Shown: piece after piece, positions 1-7,194 of the stretch
How positions within the stretch are numbered: the first letter of the stretch is position 1
Layout of the letters: each line of letters begins with the position of its first letter
Assembly: GCA_030642205.1 (NCBI GenBank)
Contig: DAOWOF010000027.1
Coordinates: 1-15,944, forward strand
Length of the DNA stretch: 15,944 nt
Source: Desulfobacteraceae bacterium
Lineage (GTDB): Bacteria; Desulfobacterota; DSM-4660; Desulfatiglandales; Desulfatiglandaceae
Direction: 5' to 3'
Position numbers and translations under genes: made by a program
The notes under the pieces: model-generated
Seen by the model: the letters and a program-made list of their open reading frames with translations, nothing else
Database searches by the model: none
Told to the model about the DNA's origin: nothing

Positions 1-1224
1 ACCCAATTGATGGTCTTTTCTTAACATTTCTCCTATGAGTGTCAAAACGATACGGGCTCCTGAGCAACCTATGGGGTGTCCGATTGAAACCCCGCTGCCT
101 AAAACATTCGTCTTATCAGGGTCACATTTTAATTCACGAATACAAGCAATGGCCTGTGAGGCAAAGGCCTCATTGAGCTCAATCGTGCCGAAATCATCAA
201 TAGTCAGGCTGGTTTGTTTAAGCAATTTTCTAACTGCCGGTATTGGCCCCAATCCCATATAGGCTGGATCAATGGCAGCAGATGAATAACCTTTGACTTT
301 GACGAGTGGTTTTAGGCCCAATTCCTTTGCTTTGTCAGCAGACATGAGGAGTAATGACGCGGCCGCATCATTAATGCCTGAGGCGTTGCCGGCAGTAACA
401 CTGCCGCCTTTTTTAAAGGCTGGTTTTAATTTTGCCATTTTTTCGACAGAAGTCTTCATTGGTCTTTCATCAGTGTCAAATACTAATGGATCACCCTTGC
501 GTTGTGGAATTATAACCGGAACAATTTCATCTTTAAAGGAACCATCAGAGATCGCCTTGAGCGCCCTCTGGTGACTAAGAACACCAAGTTCATCCTGTTC
601 TTTTCTGGAGATATTATATTTATCCGCAATATTTTCAGCTGTAATACCCATGTGGTAGCCATAAAATATTTCAAATAGCCCATCCATAATCATTAAATCA
701 ACAAGATCGGTATTATTCATGCGCGCCCCCCAGCGAGCCTTCGGAATAGTATAGGGGATAAGGCTCATGTTCTCCATTCCACCAGCCAGAATGACATCAG
801 CTTCACCGCTGGCGATTGCCTGGGCTGCAAGTGATATGGATTTCATGCCGGAAGCGCAGATCTTGTTAACCGTAAAGGCAGGAGTTTCTTTAGGGATTCC
901 CGCATGTATCATGGCCTGCCTGGTTACGTTTTGCCCCTGGCCGGCTCCTACTACATTACCCATAATTACTTCATCAATCTGAATCGGCTGGGAAGTGTCA
1001 TCATAGTCATATCCCTTTTTTTCAAGATCAATCATTCCAATGCCTTTTATAGCGTCAGGTTCATATTGCAGTTTGGCATCTGTTATAATGGGTTTTAGAT
1101 TAACCTTTTTTAGAGTTTCCTTCAAAACCAGGGTCCCCAGTTGCACCACCGGTGTTGTTTTTAAAGATCCACCAAAACTGCCTACAGGTGTCCTTGCTCC
1201 AGAGACTATTACCACATCTGTCAT
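1..1224 (-). CDS. Thiolase family protein (acetyl-CoA acetyltransferase type), C-terminus cut off by window edge
   Basis: Thiolases condense two acyl-CoA units or cleave 3-ketoacyl-CoA with CoA, in the cytoplasm. The frame is open for 408 codons from ATG at 1222-1224 to base 1 with no stop, so the end of the protein lies outside the window. The start is supported by AAGGAGAG at 1232-1239. Visible thiolase marks are the N-terminal SGARTPVGSFGG, the nucleophile Cys123 in NKICASGMKS, the NEAFA motif near residue 349, and the catalytic His383 in GHPIGCSGAR. The final CxGGG-type cysteine motif should lie just beyond the edge. Residues about 41-82 hold a longer linker than in the usual 390-residue enzymes (contains MIDLEKKGYDYDD). 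An enoyl-CoA hydratase lies 1.8 kb away on the other strand, which fits fatty or aromatic acid beta-oxidation, but chain length and direction (synthesis or degradation) cannot be told. Confidence 0.95.
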   Translation of the reverse strand, partial: MTDVVIVSGARTPVGSFGGSLKTTPVVQLGTLVLKETLKKVNLKPIITDAKLQYEPDAIKGIGMIDLEKKGYDYDDTSQPIQIDEVIMGNVVGAGQGQNVTRQAMIHAGIPKETPAFTVNKICASGMKSISLAAQAIASGEADVILAGGMENMSLIPYTIPKARWGARMNNTDLVDLMIMDGLFEIFYGYHMGITAENIADKYNISRKEQDELGVLSHQRALKAISDGSFKDEIVPVIIPQRKGDPLVFDTDERPMKTSVEKMAKLKPAFKKGGSVTAGNASGINDAAASLLLMSADKAKELGLKPLVKVKGYSSAAIDPAYMGLGPIPAVRKLLKQTSLTIDDFGTIELNEAFASQAIACIRELKCDPDKTNVLGSGVSIGHPIGCSGARIVLTLIGEMLRKDHQLG

Positions 1225-1385
1225 TATTATCTCTCCTTATAAAATATTTAATAGCTTTTTAAAATTTCATAAATTTAATATAGTATCAAAATGCTTTTAA
1301 AAAATATGGAGCAAGATTAGAGGGCAAATGCTTAAGTAAGGTGCTATATTCGTAACTGCATCAAAGGTTTTGATCTATGAAAACC

Positions 1386-1486
1386 GGATAAAAAGTCTTT
1401 TGCGCCTTTTTACCCTGCGGGAGAGGGCTGCCCCTTTCCCACCGTTTGAAGTGAATTCAAATGGTTTCACCCCCAAGCCGGGGCTT
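1386..1486. repeat. Cluster of four adjacent hairpins, GC-rich island in AT-rich spacer
   Basis: Four stems follow one another with almost no gap. A: 1386-1395 with 1406-1414, nine pairs and a bulged A at 1388. B: 1419-1427 (GGGAGAGGG) with 1432-1440 (CCCTTTCCC), nine pairs including one G-T, tetraloop CTGC. C: 1441-1450 (ACCGTTTGAA) with 1456-1465 (TTCAAATGGT), ten pairs including one wobble. D: 1471-1474 with 1480-1483, or alternatively 1475-1478 with 1483-1486. B and C abut exactly. The block sits in the 5' leader of the thiolase if the promoter at 1630-1659 is used. It could be a structured leader, the terminator end of a small RNA, or a remnant of a REP or MITE-like element. I do not recognise a named family. 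Confidence 0.45.
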
Positions 1487-1629
1487 ACCCTCCTGCCTGT
1501 TGATGGATCTTTTACGCATACATAAATGTAACACAGCCATATCTTGCTAAAAAGTAATAGTATATTATTCAGTGTGCTTATAAAATTGAATTTACTTGTG
1601 CAAAAAATAAATCATTTAAAATGATAGTA

Positions 1630-1659
1630 TTTATATAAAGATAATCATTTTCAAGTCAA
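1630..1659 (-). promoter_or_regulatory. Promoter with Fur-box-like spacer, reading toward the thiolase
   Basis: On the minus strand there is a -35 TTGACT (1654-1659), an 18-nt spacer and a -10 TATAAA (1630-1635); each hexamer matches consensus at five of six bases. Bases 1634-1652 match the classical 19-bp Fur box GATAATGATAATCATTATC at 16 of 19 positions, including an unbroken ten-base run, and they fill the spacer and touch the -10, where a bound repressor would block polymerase. Transcription would start near 1623 and run about 400 nt before the thiolase ATG. AT-rich sequence raises the chance of accidental matches, so the Fur assignment is a hypothesis. The rest of 1225-1756 shows no convincing gene. 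Confidence 0.4.
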
Positions 1660-1756
1660 CCTAAATCTTAAGTGCCTTTTTGGTAACTATTTGTTTTTAT
1701 TAATAGTGCTAATTTTAAAAATAAAATCCATCTATATTTTGCGTACGAAAGTCAGA

Positions 1757-2503
1757 CTAAGAGGATTGGAAACATAACCTTTGCAGGTTCAAAATTTTGC
1801 CGACACCGGCAATTGTTGTTCCGTAAAGATATAGTGGCTTCTGATATTTTTCTGCAAGAGAAATTAATTGAGACAGGCTGTCATTTACTACGCTTGAGCC
1901 TGTTGCCAGGATAACATCAGAGATTTTAAAAAGCTCTTCCGCCATTTTTCTGCCATCCCAGATAAGCACTCCATATTTTTTTTTATTAATATTGTCTTTA
2001 TCAAGGTCTATTACCTTGAGATTTTGGATGGGTAAATTTTTAGAAAAATTATCTATTATGGCCGGTTGGAATCCAATAATTCCGATCTTTATATCAGCAC
2101 TGTATCTATCAATAATTGTTCTGACTATCTCCTCTGCACATAATTCAGGCTCTTTATTTTTGCAATGAATAGTCTTATCGGCTGCACCCACATATCGCAT
2201 TACAGCATTGAGCGTAGCAATAAAAAGAGCCCTGTTACGATTCTCTGTTAATTCTAATTCAAGTATTTTGTTGAGTTTTCCCTTAAAATTGGCTGGAGCA
2301 TCTGTAAAAGCCTGTCCCTGGGCATTTTTGAAATCCGCCTGAATTAAGAACTCTTTGCCTTGAAGCAAAGGAAAATCTTTTCTTTCTGTTTTACCGATGG
2401 CTTCTTCAGATGTCAATATTTTAGCTGTAATGTTGATCTCACTTTCCAAAAGGCCATTTTTTTCAGCTAGATCAATTAACGCTGTTTTTAATTTTGTATA
2501 CAT
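1757..2503 (-). CDS. DUF364/DUF4213-like Rossmann-fold protein (putative heavy-metal chelation family)
   Basis: This is a 248-residue soluble protein with no signal peptide or membrane segment. The C-terminal half (about 137-244) looks like a Rossmann-type domain: strand-forming IKIGIIGFQPAII, a second strand around VIDLDKD, then ATGSSVVNDSL and YGTTIAGVGKILNLQRLCF, the last two resembling motifs of the DUF364 family. The N-terminal half (about 1-130) fits the DUF4213 partner domain. A His-Cys-Cys group (His113, Cys114, Cys122) lies at the junction in TIHCKNKEPELC and could bind a metal; this is inference. The family has structural representatives but its reaction is not established as far as I know. 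The start at 2501-2503 has a purine-rich AGGAAAGGGG about 7-16 nt upstream. The gene stands alone: the thiolase start is more than 500 bases downstream. Confidence 0.75.
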   Translation of the reverse strand: MYTKLKTALIDLAEKNGLLESEINITAKILTSEEAIGKTERKDFPLLQGKEFLIQADFKNAQGQAFTDAPANFKGKLNKILELELTENRNRALFIATLNAVMRYVGAADKTIHCKNKEPELCAEEIVRTIIDRYSADIKIGIIGFQPAIIDNFSKNLPIQNLKVIDLDKDNINKKKYGVLIWDGRKMAEELFKISDVILATGSSVVNDSLSQLISLAEKYQKPLYLYGTTIAGVGKILNLQRLCFQSS

Positions 2504-2744
2504 ATTTTAACCCCTTTCCTGCTTTTTACCCAGACAACTCAACGGGATTACTGCCTGTTTTTGCGCGAGCCCTGAGATTCTTTTTGTCAGCAAGAAGCTG
2601 CATTCTTTTTGCTTTTTTTATATATCCGGTTTTCGATCGTAAGTAATAGTCTTTTCTCTATCCCCTGTCGAGTTACTGAGCTTTCAGAGCTATGGCGTCA
2701 AGGGCAGATACAGCTTGACATTTTAAAATACGATTGACAAATTA

Positions 2745-2784
2745 TCAAGTTTGACTTGACACCTTTATATCATTTGCCTAAGAT
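2745..2784 (+). promoter_or_regulatory. Candidate promoter of the enoyl-CoA hydratase with overlapping palindrome
   Basis: A perfect -35 TTGACA (2756-2761) is followed by a 17-nt spacer and a -10 TAAGAT (2779-2784, four of six consensus bases). The palindrome TCAAGT-TTG-ACTTGA (2745-2759, perfect six-base arms) overlaps the -35 and would suit a dimeric repressor such as a TetR or GntR type; the regulator is unknown. Two more TTGACA hexamers lie upstream at 2715-2720 and 2734-2739 without convincing -10 partners. The predicted start near 2791 gives a leader of about 235 nt. Apart from this and the RNA fold at 2922-2984, the 2504-3025 spacer shows no gene. Confidence 0.45.
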
Positions 2785-2921
2785 TCTTTCGAGCTGGAAA
2801 TTTATATCAGAATGGTTGAATTTTGTAATCTGGGAGTGATGGGCTTGTAAAGAGTCAATGTCATATTTAAAACCTGGAAAACTATATAATGTCTTTTAGT
2901 GATTAAAGTTTAAGCCTGACA

Positions 2922-2984
2922 CCAAAATCGGGCGAAAGGGTGAAGTTATGCAAAGGCCTCAAGGCCGCCCTTGCATGATTTTGG
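2922..2984 (+). ncRNA. Candidate structured leader RNA (possible cis-regulatory element), family not recognised
   Basis: A compact fold lies about 40 nt upstream of the enoyl-CoA hydratase start. The outer stem is CCAAAATC (2922-2929) with GATTTTGG (2977-2984), eight perfect pairs. The second stem is ATGCAA (2948-2953) with TTGCAT (2971-2976), six perfect pairs, stacked directly on the first on the 3' side. The inner hairpin is GGCC-TCAA-GGCC (2955-2966). In addition GGGC (2930-2933) can pair with GCCC (2967-2970), which crosses the second stem and would form a pseudoknot or a switch. The segments GCGAAAGGGTG and GCAAAGGCCTC recall the core of c-di-GMP-I (GEMM) riboswitches, but the two-helix layout of that class is not present. 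No U-tract follows, so it is not a plain terminator. The fold is seen in sequence; its function is inferred. Confidence 0.4.
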
Positions 2985-3025
2985 AATCCATAATGTTATA
3001 GCATGAACAAAGGAGGAGGGACAAA

Positions 3026-3793
3026 ATGCCTAGATTCGGTAGTGTAGAATATGAAAAGAAAGATAATATTGCCCTTATGACGCTTGATGAAGAAAGCAAA
3101 TTAAATGCCTTATCGCCTGGAATCAGAGAAGGTTTAGTCGCAGGCTTTAAAAAGGCAGATCGAGATGATGGAATTGCGGTGATAGTTGTGACTGGTAAAG
3201 GCAAGGGATTTTGTGCTGGTGGAGATATAAGCGGTATGAGTGTAACAGTCGAAAGCGGGCGTAATTTTGCTTATGATATATTGGCTGAATTACATCTTCC
3301 TGAAAAAATAAGGAAGCCTGTTATCGCTGCGGTTCAAGGGCTTGCTTTAGGCGGCGGCTTGGAGCTGGCCATTGCCTGTGATCTTATAATTGCATCTGAT
3401 AAGGCCAAGTTTGGCACTCCTGAGACCAAGGTAGGTCTAGTGCCGGGCTTTGCTATCTTACGCCTTCATCAAATAATTGGTCGTAATAAGGCAAAAGAAT
3501 TAATATATGGTGGAGAGATGATTACCGCTGAAGAAGCTCATAACTTTGGCTTTGTTAATCGGGTGGTTCCCCATGATAAACTTATGGATGAAGCCATGTC
3601 CTGGGCAAAACAACTTGCTGAAAGACCTTCTCTTCCTATGCAGCTTTGCAAATCAGCCATCAATAAAGACTTGGGTGGCGTTGAACTGGCATATGGAATC
3701 GATTCGATTGCTCAGCTTTTTGGAAGTGATGATACTAAAGAGGGAATAAAGGCCTTTATGGAAAAAAGGAAACCTGTTTTTTCAGGGAAGTAG
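3026..3793 (+). CDS. Enoyl-CoA hydratase/isomerase (crotonase) family protein
   Basis: Enoyl-CoA hydratases add water across the double bond of trans-2-enoyl-CoA in beta-oxidation or related aromatic and branched-acid pathways, in the cytoplasm. The protein has 255 residues, the usual size. The first oxyanion-hole loop is GKGFCAGGDIS (58-69) and the second is LALGGGLELAIACD (106-119). The two acidic residues typical of true hydratases are both present, Glu113 (GGGLE) and Glu133 (TPETKVGLVPG), which argues for hydratase activity rather than a pure isomerase or hydrolase. A strong AGGAGG (3011-3016) sits nine bases before the ATG. It is a single-gene unit: nothing on the plus strand follows for 2 kb. 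Its neighbour DsbD converges on it. The substrate cannot be deduced. Confidence 0.93.
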   Translation: MPRFGSVEYEKKDNIALMTLDEESKLNALSPGIREGLVAGFKKADRDDGIAVIVVTGKGKGFCAGGDISGMSVTVESGRNFAYDILAELHLPEKIRKPVIAAVQGLALGGGLELAIACDLIIASDKAKFGTPETKVGLVPGFAILRLHQIIGRNKAKELIYGGEMITAEEAHNFGFVNRVVPHDKLMDEAMSWAKQLAERPSLPMQLCKSAINKDLGGVELAYGIDSIAQLFGSDDTKEGIKAFMEKRKPVFSGK

Positions 3794-3951
3794 ATGAAAA
3801 TGAAGAACTAAATCTTTTTCCTTTAGGAGTTGTTCTGAAATAAGCTGGACTATCTTCCGGACAACCCCTTAACCAATTTCAAGGCATACCATTTTACCCG
3901 ATATCTGCATCAGAAAAAATTGTAAATCTAAAAGCTGCTATCAAGCTGTCG

Positions 3952-3988
3952 ATGGCTCGTAATGCAATAGTCGCCTATTACGAGCCAT
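3952..3988. terminator. 12-bp perfect inverted repeat between convergent genes, possible bidirectional terminator
   Basis: ATGGCTCGTAAT (3952-3963) and ATTACGAGCCAT (3977-3988) are exact reverse complements separated by 13 bases. The repeat lies between the 3' ends of the enoyl-CoA hydratase (plus) and dsbD (minus), where a shared terminator would be expected. Neither strand has an immediate run of T after the stem, and the loop is long for an intrinsic terminator, so a protein-binding site or RNA-stabilising hairpin is also possible. Confidence 0.35.
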
Positions 3989-4052
3989 TATGCCTTGCTC
4001 TTGATGCCTAAGGGTTTGTTTAAAAATTAAAGGCGTAGCTACTGGGGAAAGA

Positions 4053-5879
4053 TTATCTTGATTTAACCATCTGTGAAAATCGGTGTTTAGTAACCGTGTC
4101 TTCATCTTCACGCAATTTCTTCATTCTTTTTATTATTTCCTGACTGTCCATGAAGGATTCAACCCTGAGATCCCTTAGTTCAATCCCCTGTTTGTTTATA
4201 AATATAATGGTAGGAACACCTCTGATTTGGAAAGTCTTTTGAAGCATTTCCTGGTGTGGATGCTTGTTTGTTAAATCGACTTTGAGTAAGAGAAAATCTT
4301 TACTTGCCTCGATAACCTTCGGATCATGGAAGACTTTTTTTTCCATGGCCACGCAAGGACCGCACCAGGAGGCATAAAAATCCAGTATGACCGATTTTTT
4401 ACCCTTGGCGGAGGCCATAATCGCCGGATCATGATTGACCCAGTTAATACCAGAGTGACTTGGGGAACGGGCCATGAAAATAAGGGTTCCGGCAGACACT
4501 GCCAATGCGAGGGCAAGCCCTTTTTTTAAGTACGGAAACAGGCTGTTAGTGCCTCTGCTTTTATCAAACCAGCTCAAGTGCAGCGCCGCTGCCAACATAA
4601 TGGCGGCAAAGAGGATTGCCTTATACAAATCATTGTTGATCAGTGGCTGTACCTGGTAACCTGCCATCCCAACCAGTACCCATCCCAGGACTTTTTTGAT
4701 CCAAACCATCCATTCTCCTGACATTGGCAGTTTATCAATGGCGCCAGAGAATATGGCCAGAATGGCCAAAGGGAGGCCCAGTCCGATACTAAGAACAAAG
4801 AAGTATAAAAATCCAAGAAAAGGATCACCCTTCTGTCCTACATAAGTCAGTAGGCCCAGTATAAAAGGCCCCAGACAGGGGGCCGCTACAATACCCAGGG
4901 TGAGACCCATGAAGAGTGTCCCGGAATAGCCCCCAAAATTTTTAGCTGCCATCCGGGTCATAAAGGAAGGTATCCTGATTTCCCATAAGCCGAAGAAACT
5001 AAGGCTCAAGGAGAGCAGGATAAGCGCCACAAAGATGAGCACCATCGGATTCTGCAGAGCAGAACCCATCATCCCTCCGGTCATGGCGGCAAAGACCCCA
5101 AGGATGGAATTGGTGAGAGATAGGCCAATTATATATATAAAACCATGAACAAGAGTATGGCCCTCAATTTTTTGACTTTTTCCACCAAAATAGGACACAG
5201 TGATTGGAATCAGGGGATAGATGCATGGCGTAAGGTTAAGGGCCAGGCCTCCGATAAAAATAACCAGCAGGGTTAACCAGAGGCTGGTCCTGGCTTTGAA
5301 GGTGTTGCCGGATTCAAGGATCGGAGGAGGGATATTGAATAGGGTCTGGTTTTGTATCTGGGATATCCTGCCTAATGGAGAAACTTTTATGGTAAATTTG
5401 ATTGTGATTGCTTCTGGCGGCAAACATGAATTGTCAGAACAGGCCTGATAGTAGAGCTGACCTTCGAGTTTTTGGTTACCAAGATTGGCCTCTTTACTCA
5501 CATATAGTCTGGCCATGATCATGGTTTCTCCAGTATAGACATCTACTGGTTCATTCGCATAATCAAAATGTTTTTTCAAAGGAGCCGGAAATTTGATTTC
5601 TTTAATCTCTATTCCTGGTGGGTTCTTAAATGAGAGTTTTGAGGCAATGAGACCATCTCCTCCAGGGGTTGGGCCGTGGATATTCCATGAATTCGATATT
5701 TGAATTTTAAAGATAATAGGATAGCTGTCTCCACGCGCGTACTGATTATGGTATTGGATAGGAGTAATTTCAACTATATTTGCCCATACAAAAGTATGTC
5801 CACATAGTAGATTGAGGAAAAAACATATTTGGAGCAGATGCTTTTTATGGTTTTTGAAAACATCTATAGTCTTTATCAT
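4053..5879 (-). CDS. dsbD: Protein-disulfide reductase DsbD
   Basis: DsbD carries electrons from cytoplasmic thioredoxin across the inner membrane to periplasmic disulfide isomerases and cytochrome c maturation proteins. All three redox modules are present in the 608-residue protein. A signal peptide covers about 1-33. The periplasmic alpha domain has a Cys147/Cys152 pair (YYQACSDNSCLPP). The multi-span beta domain (about 200-470) has Cys219 (NLTPCIYPLIP) and Cys335 (AAPCLGPFILG). The C-terminal thioredoxin-like gamma domain has Cys506-Gly-Pro-Cys509 (YASWCGPC) and cis-Pro556 (GVPT). The start at 5877-5879 is chosen over an in-frame ATG at 6003-6005 because AGGAG lies at about eight bases and the signal peptide begins directly; the longer form would bury that signal 42 residues deep. 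It is slightly longer than the E. coli protein (565). It is divergent from the methyltransferase gene, with 179 bases between the starts; no clear promoter was picked out there. Confidence 0.95.
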   Translation of the reverse strand: MIKTIDVFKNHKKHLLQICFFLNLLCGHTFVWANIVEITPIQYHNQYARGDSYPIIFKIQISNSWNIHGPTPGGDGLIASKLSFKNPPGIEIKEIKFPAPLKKHFDYANEPVDVYTGETMIMARLYVSKEANLGNQKLEGQLYYQACSDNSCLPPEAITIKFTIKVSPLGRISQIQNQTLFNIPPPILESGNTFKARTSLWLTLLVIFIGGLALNLTPCIYPLIPITVSYFGGKSQKIEGHTLVHGFIYIIGLSLTNSILGVFAAMTGGMMGSALQNPMVLIFVALILLSLSLSFFGLWEIRIPSFMTRMAAKNFGGYSGTLFMGLTLGIVAAPCLGPFILGLLTYVGQKGDPFLGFLYFFVLSIGLGLPLAILAIFSGAIDKLPMSGEWMVWIKKVLGWVLVGMAGYQVQPLINNDLYKAILFAAIMLAAALHLSWFDKSRGTNSLFPYLKKGLALALAVSAGTLIFMARSPSHSGINWVNHDPAIMASAKGKKSVILDFYASWCGPCVAMEKKVFHDPKVIEASKDFLLLKVDLTNKHPHQEMLQKTFQIRGVPTIIFINKQGIELRDLRVESFMDSQEIIKRMKKLREDEDTVTKHRFSQMVKSR

Positions 5880-6058
5880 TTTATTTACTCCTGATATAGT
5901 CCACTGGCTCTTTGACAGAGGTGATCCGGATATTTGTCTATCCAACAAAAATGGAGCATGTAAAAAAAACGCGCGTAATTTCCTGGCAATGCCCAGGGAG
6001 TTCACTTGTTTTTATCCCAAAATACTGGATGGTCTGGTATTAAATAAATGAGGCCCCA

Positions 6059-6778
6059 ATGAAAACATCCAAGCCCCCTGAAATCCAGTTAATGAGTGAC
6101 GAAGGCATTGACCATTTTATGGACGGTCGATTAAAGCTGATCCAATCCAATAATGGTTATCGTTTCTCCATTGATGCCATCTTTCTGGCTCAATTTGTAA
6201 CCATCAAGCCAAATGATATAGTATTGGAACTGGGAACAGGCTGTGGTATCATCCTTCTGGCCCTGTTGCTTACAAAACCTGTGGCTCATACCTTTGGTCT
6301 GGAAATTCAGGATGAATTGGCATCCCAGGCAGCCCGCAATGTCTGCCTGAATGGATTTGAAGATAAGATGGATATTATTCAGGGAGATATAAAAAATCCA
6401 CCTTTGATGCCACAAATGGCCAATGTGGTGATATGTAATCCCCCCTATAGGCCAGTTAAAAGCGGACGGATCAACCCTGATCAGAGAAGGGCCATTGCCA
6501 GACATGAAATAAAGGCATCTCTGGACAAGATCCTCTATACTGCCAAAAAACTGCTCAAAAAAAAGGGCCGTTTAGCCCTGATCTATCCCTCGGAACGTTT
6601 GGTAGAGGTTCTGGTTCGCCTACGGCGCCTCAACCTGGAGCCGAAACGTATCCAAAATAATTATCCAACGAAGAATTCTAAAGCCAAATTAACCCTGATC
6701 GAAGCCACACTTGGAGGAAAACCGGGCATGGAAATTGACCAGCCTCTCTTGGGTCAGGGTAATTGGGACCATCCATAG
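6059..6778 (+). CDS. Class I SAM-dependent methyltransferase, TrmN6/YfiC type (tRNA1(Val) adenine-37 N6 or related)
   Basis: This is a 239-residue Rossmann methyltransferase. The SAM-binding motif I is VLELGTGCGII (55-65), the acidic residue ending strand beta-2 is Glu82 (LEIQDE), and the catalytic NPPY is at 127-130 in VVICNPPYRP, the signature of enzymes that methylate an amino nitrogen in adenine, cytosine or glutamine. The N-terminal pattern with YRFSIDAIFLAQF and the downstream RRAIARHE segment match the TrmN6/YfiC group that modifies A37 of tRNA-Val. The target is inferred from family only. The ribosome site is weak (GAGG at 6050-6053). An alternative in-frame ATG at codon 12 (6092) is possible. 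The gene is alone on its strand, with the histidine kinase converging on it. Confidence 0.8.
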   Translation: MKTSKPPEIQLMSDEGIDHFMDGRLKLIQSNNGYRFSIDAIFLAQFVTIKPNDIVLELGTGCGIILLALLLTKPVAHTFGLEIQDELASQAARNVCLNGFEDKMDIIQGDIKNPPLMPQMANVVICNPPYRPVKSGRINPDQRRAIARHEIKASLDKILYTAKKLLKKKGRLALIYPSERLVEVLVRLRRLNLEPKRIQNNYPTKNSKAKLTLIEATLGGKPGMEIDQPLLGQGNWDHP

Positions 6779-7194
6779 ACGCAATTAAATTGGAAAAACC
6801 TCCAGCTTTGCCGGGTGGCCCATTACAGTTTGAGAATTCCGGGATTATAAAGGAACCTCTCTTGATATGAGCCTCTCAAATGTTATAAAAAGAGAAATTT
6901 CAATAAAAATAGCACAAAGTCTAAGTTATTCCAAATAGGAGTGCAAGTATCATATTCCATGGATACCGAAATATCGGGGAAAAGTGTTATACGGTAAACT
7001 GTGAAAACATTTGGGTGAAGTCCTGCAATTGTTTACCTGAACTGACCTTTTATCTTGGCCTCATTAAGTTTACTATGCCAAATATTGTCTTGTGTTAATG
7101 AAAAAAAACGACGATAGGAATGTTCTCAGGGGGACTAATGGAATTAGATGGTGGAAAGGCTATGTTTTTATTTGACCCCTTTATTTCATTTTGA
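6779..7194. other. Convergent intergenic region, no gene recognised
   Basis: This is a 416-base AT-rich gap between the 3' ends of the methyltransferase and the histidine kinase. It holds a small hairpin CCGA-AATA-TCGG (about 6966-6977) and a distant seven-base inverted repeat GGTAAAC/GTTTACC (6993-6999 and 7031-7037). Neither is followed by a T-run. No convincing coding frame, RNA gene or terminator is seen. Confidence 0.4.

Noticed and set aside
1400..1490. Minus-strand text GGGGCAGCCC...CCCGCAGGGTAA recalls the conserved core of cobalamin riboswitches.
   Set aside because: The flanking B12-box order (GGTG, AATCC, CCCGC-ACTGT) is not present and the hairpins B and C do not fit the riboswitch helices.
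1457..1540. A 27-codon open frame on the minus strand in the thiolase leader (MAVLHLCMRKRS...).
   Set aside because: No ribosome site, overlaps the hairpin block, and no recognisable peptide type.
2577..2611. Direct repeat ATTCTTTTTG at 2577-2586 and 2602-2611.
   Set aside because: Low-complexity T-rich word; no further copies or context.
2588..2618. CAGC-AAGAA-GCTG hairpin followed by T-rich sequence, terminator-like on the plus strand.
   Set aside because: Only four pairs, and there is no plus-strand gene upstream to terminate.
2922..2984. Calling the leader RNA a c-di-GMP-I (GEMM) riboswitch.
   Set aside because: GCGAAAG and GCAAAG-like strings occur, but the tetraloop-capped helix and the third helix of that class cannot be drawn; kept as an unrecognised fold.
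5880..6005. Longer DsbD start at ATG 6003-6005.
   Set aside because: It would place 42 polar residues before a clear signal peptide, while the internal ATG has a good AGGAG at normal spacing.
6993..7037. GGTAAAC/GTTTACC inverted repeat in the gap before the kinase 3' end.
   Set aside because: Seven pairs around a 31-base loop with no T-run; likely chance.
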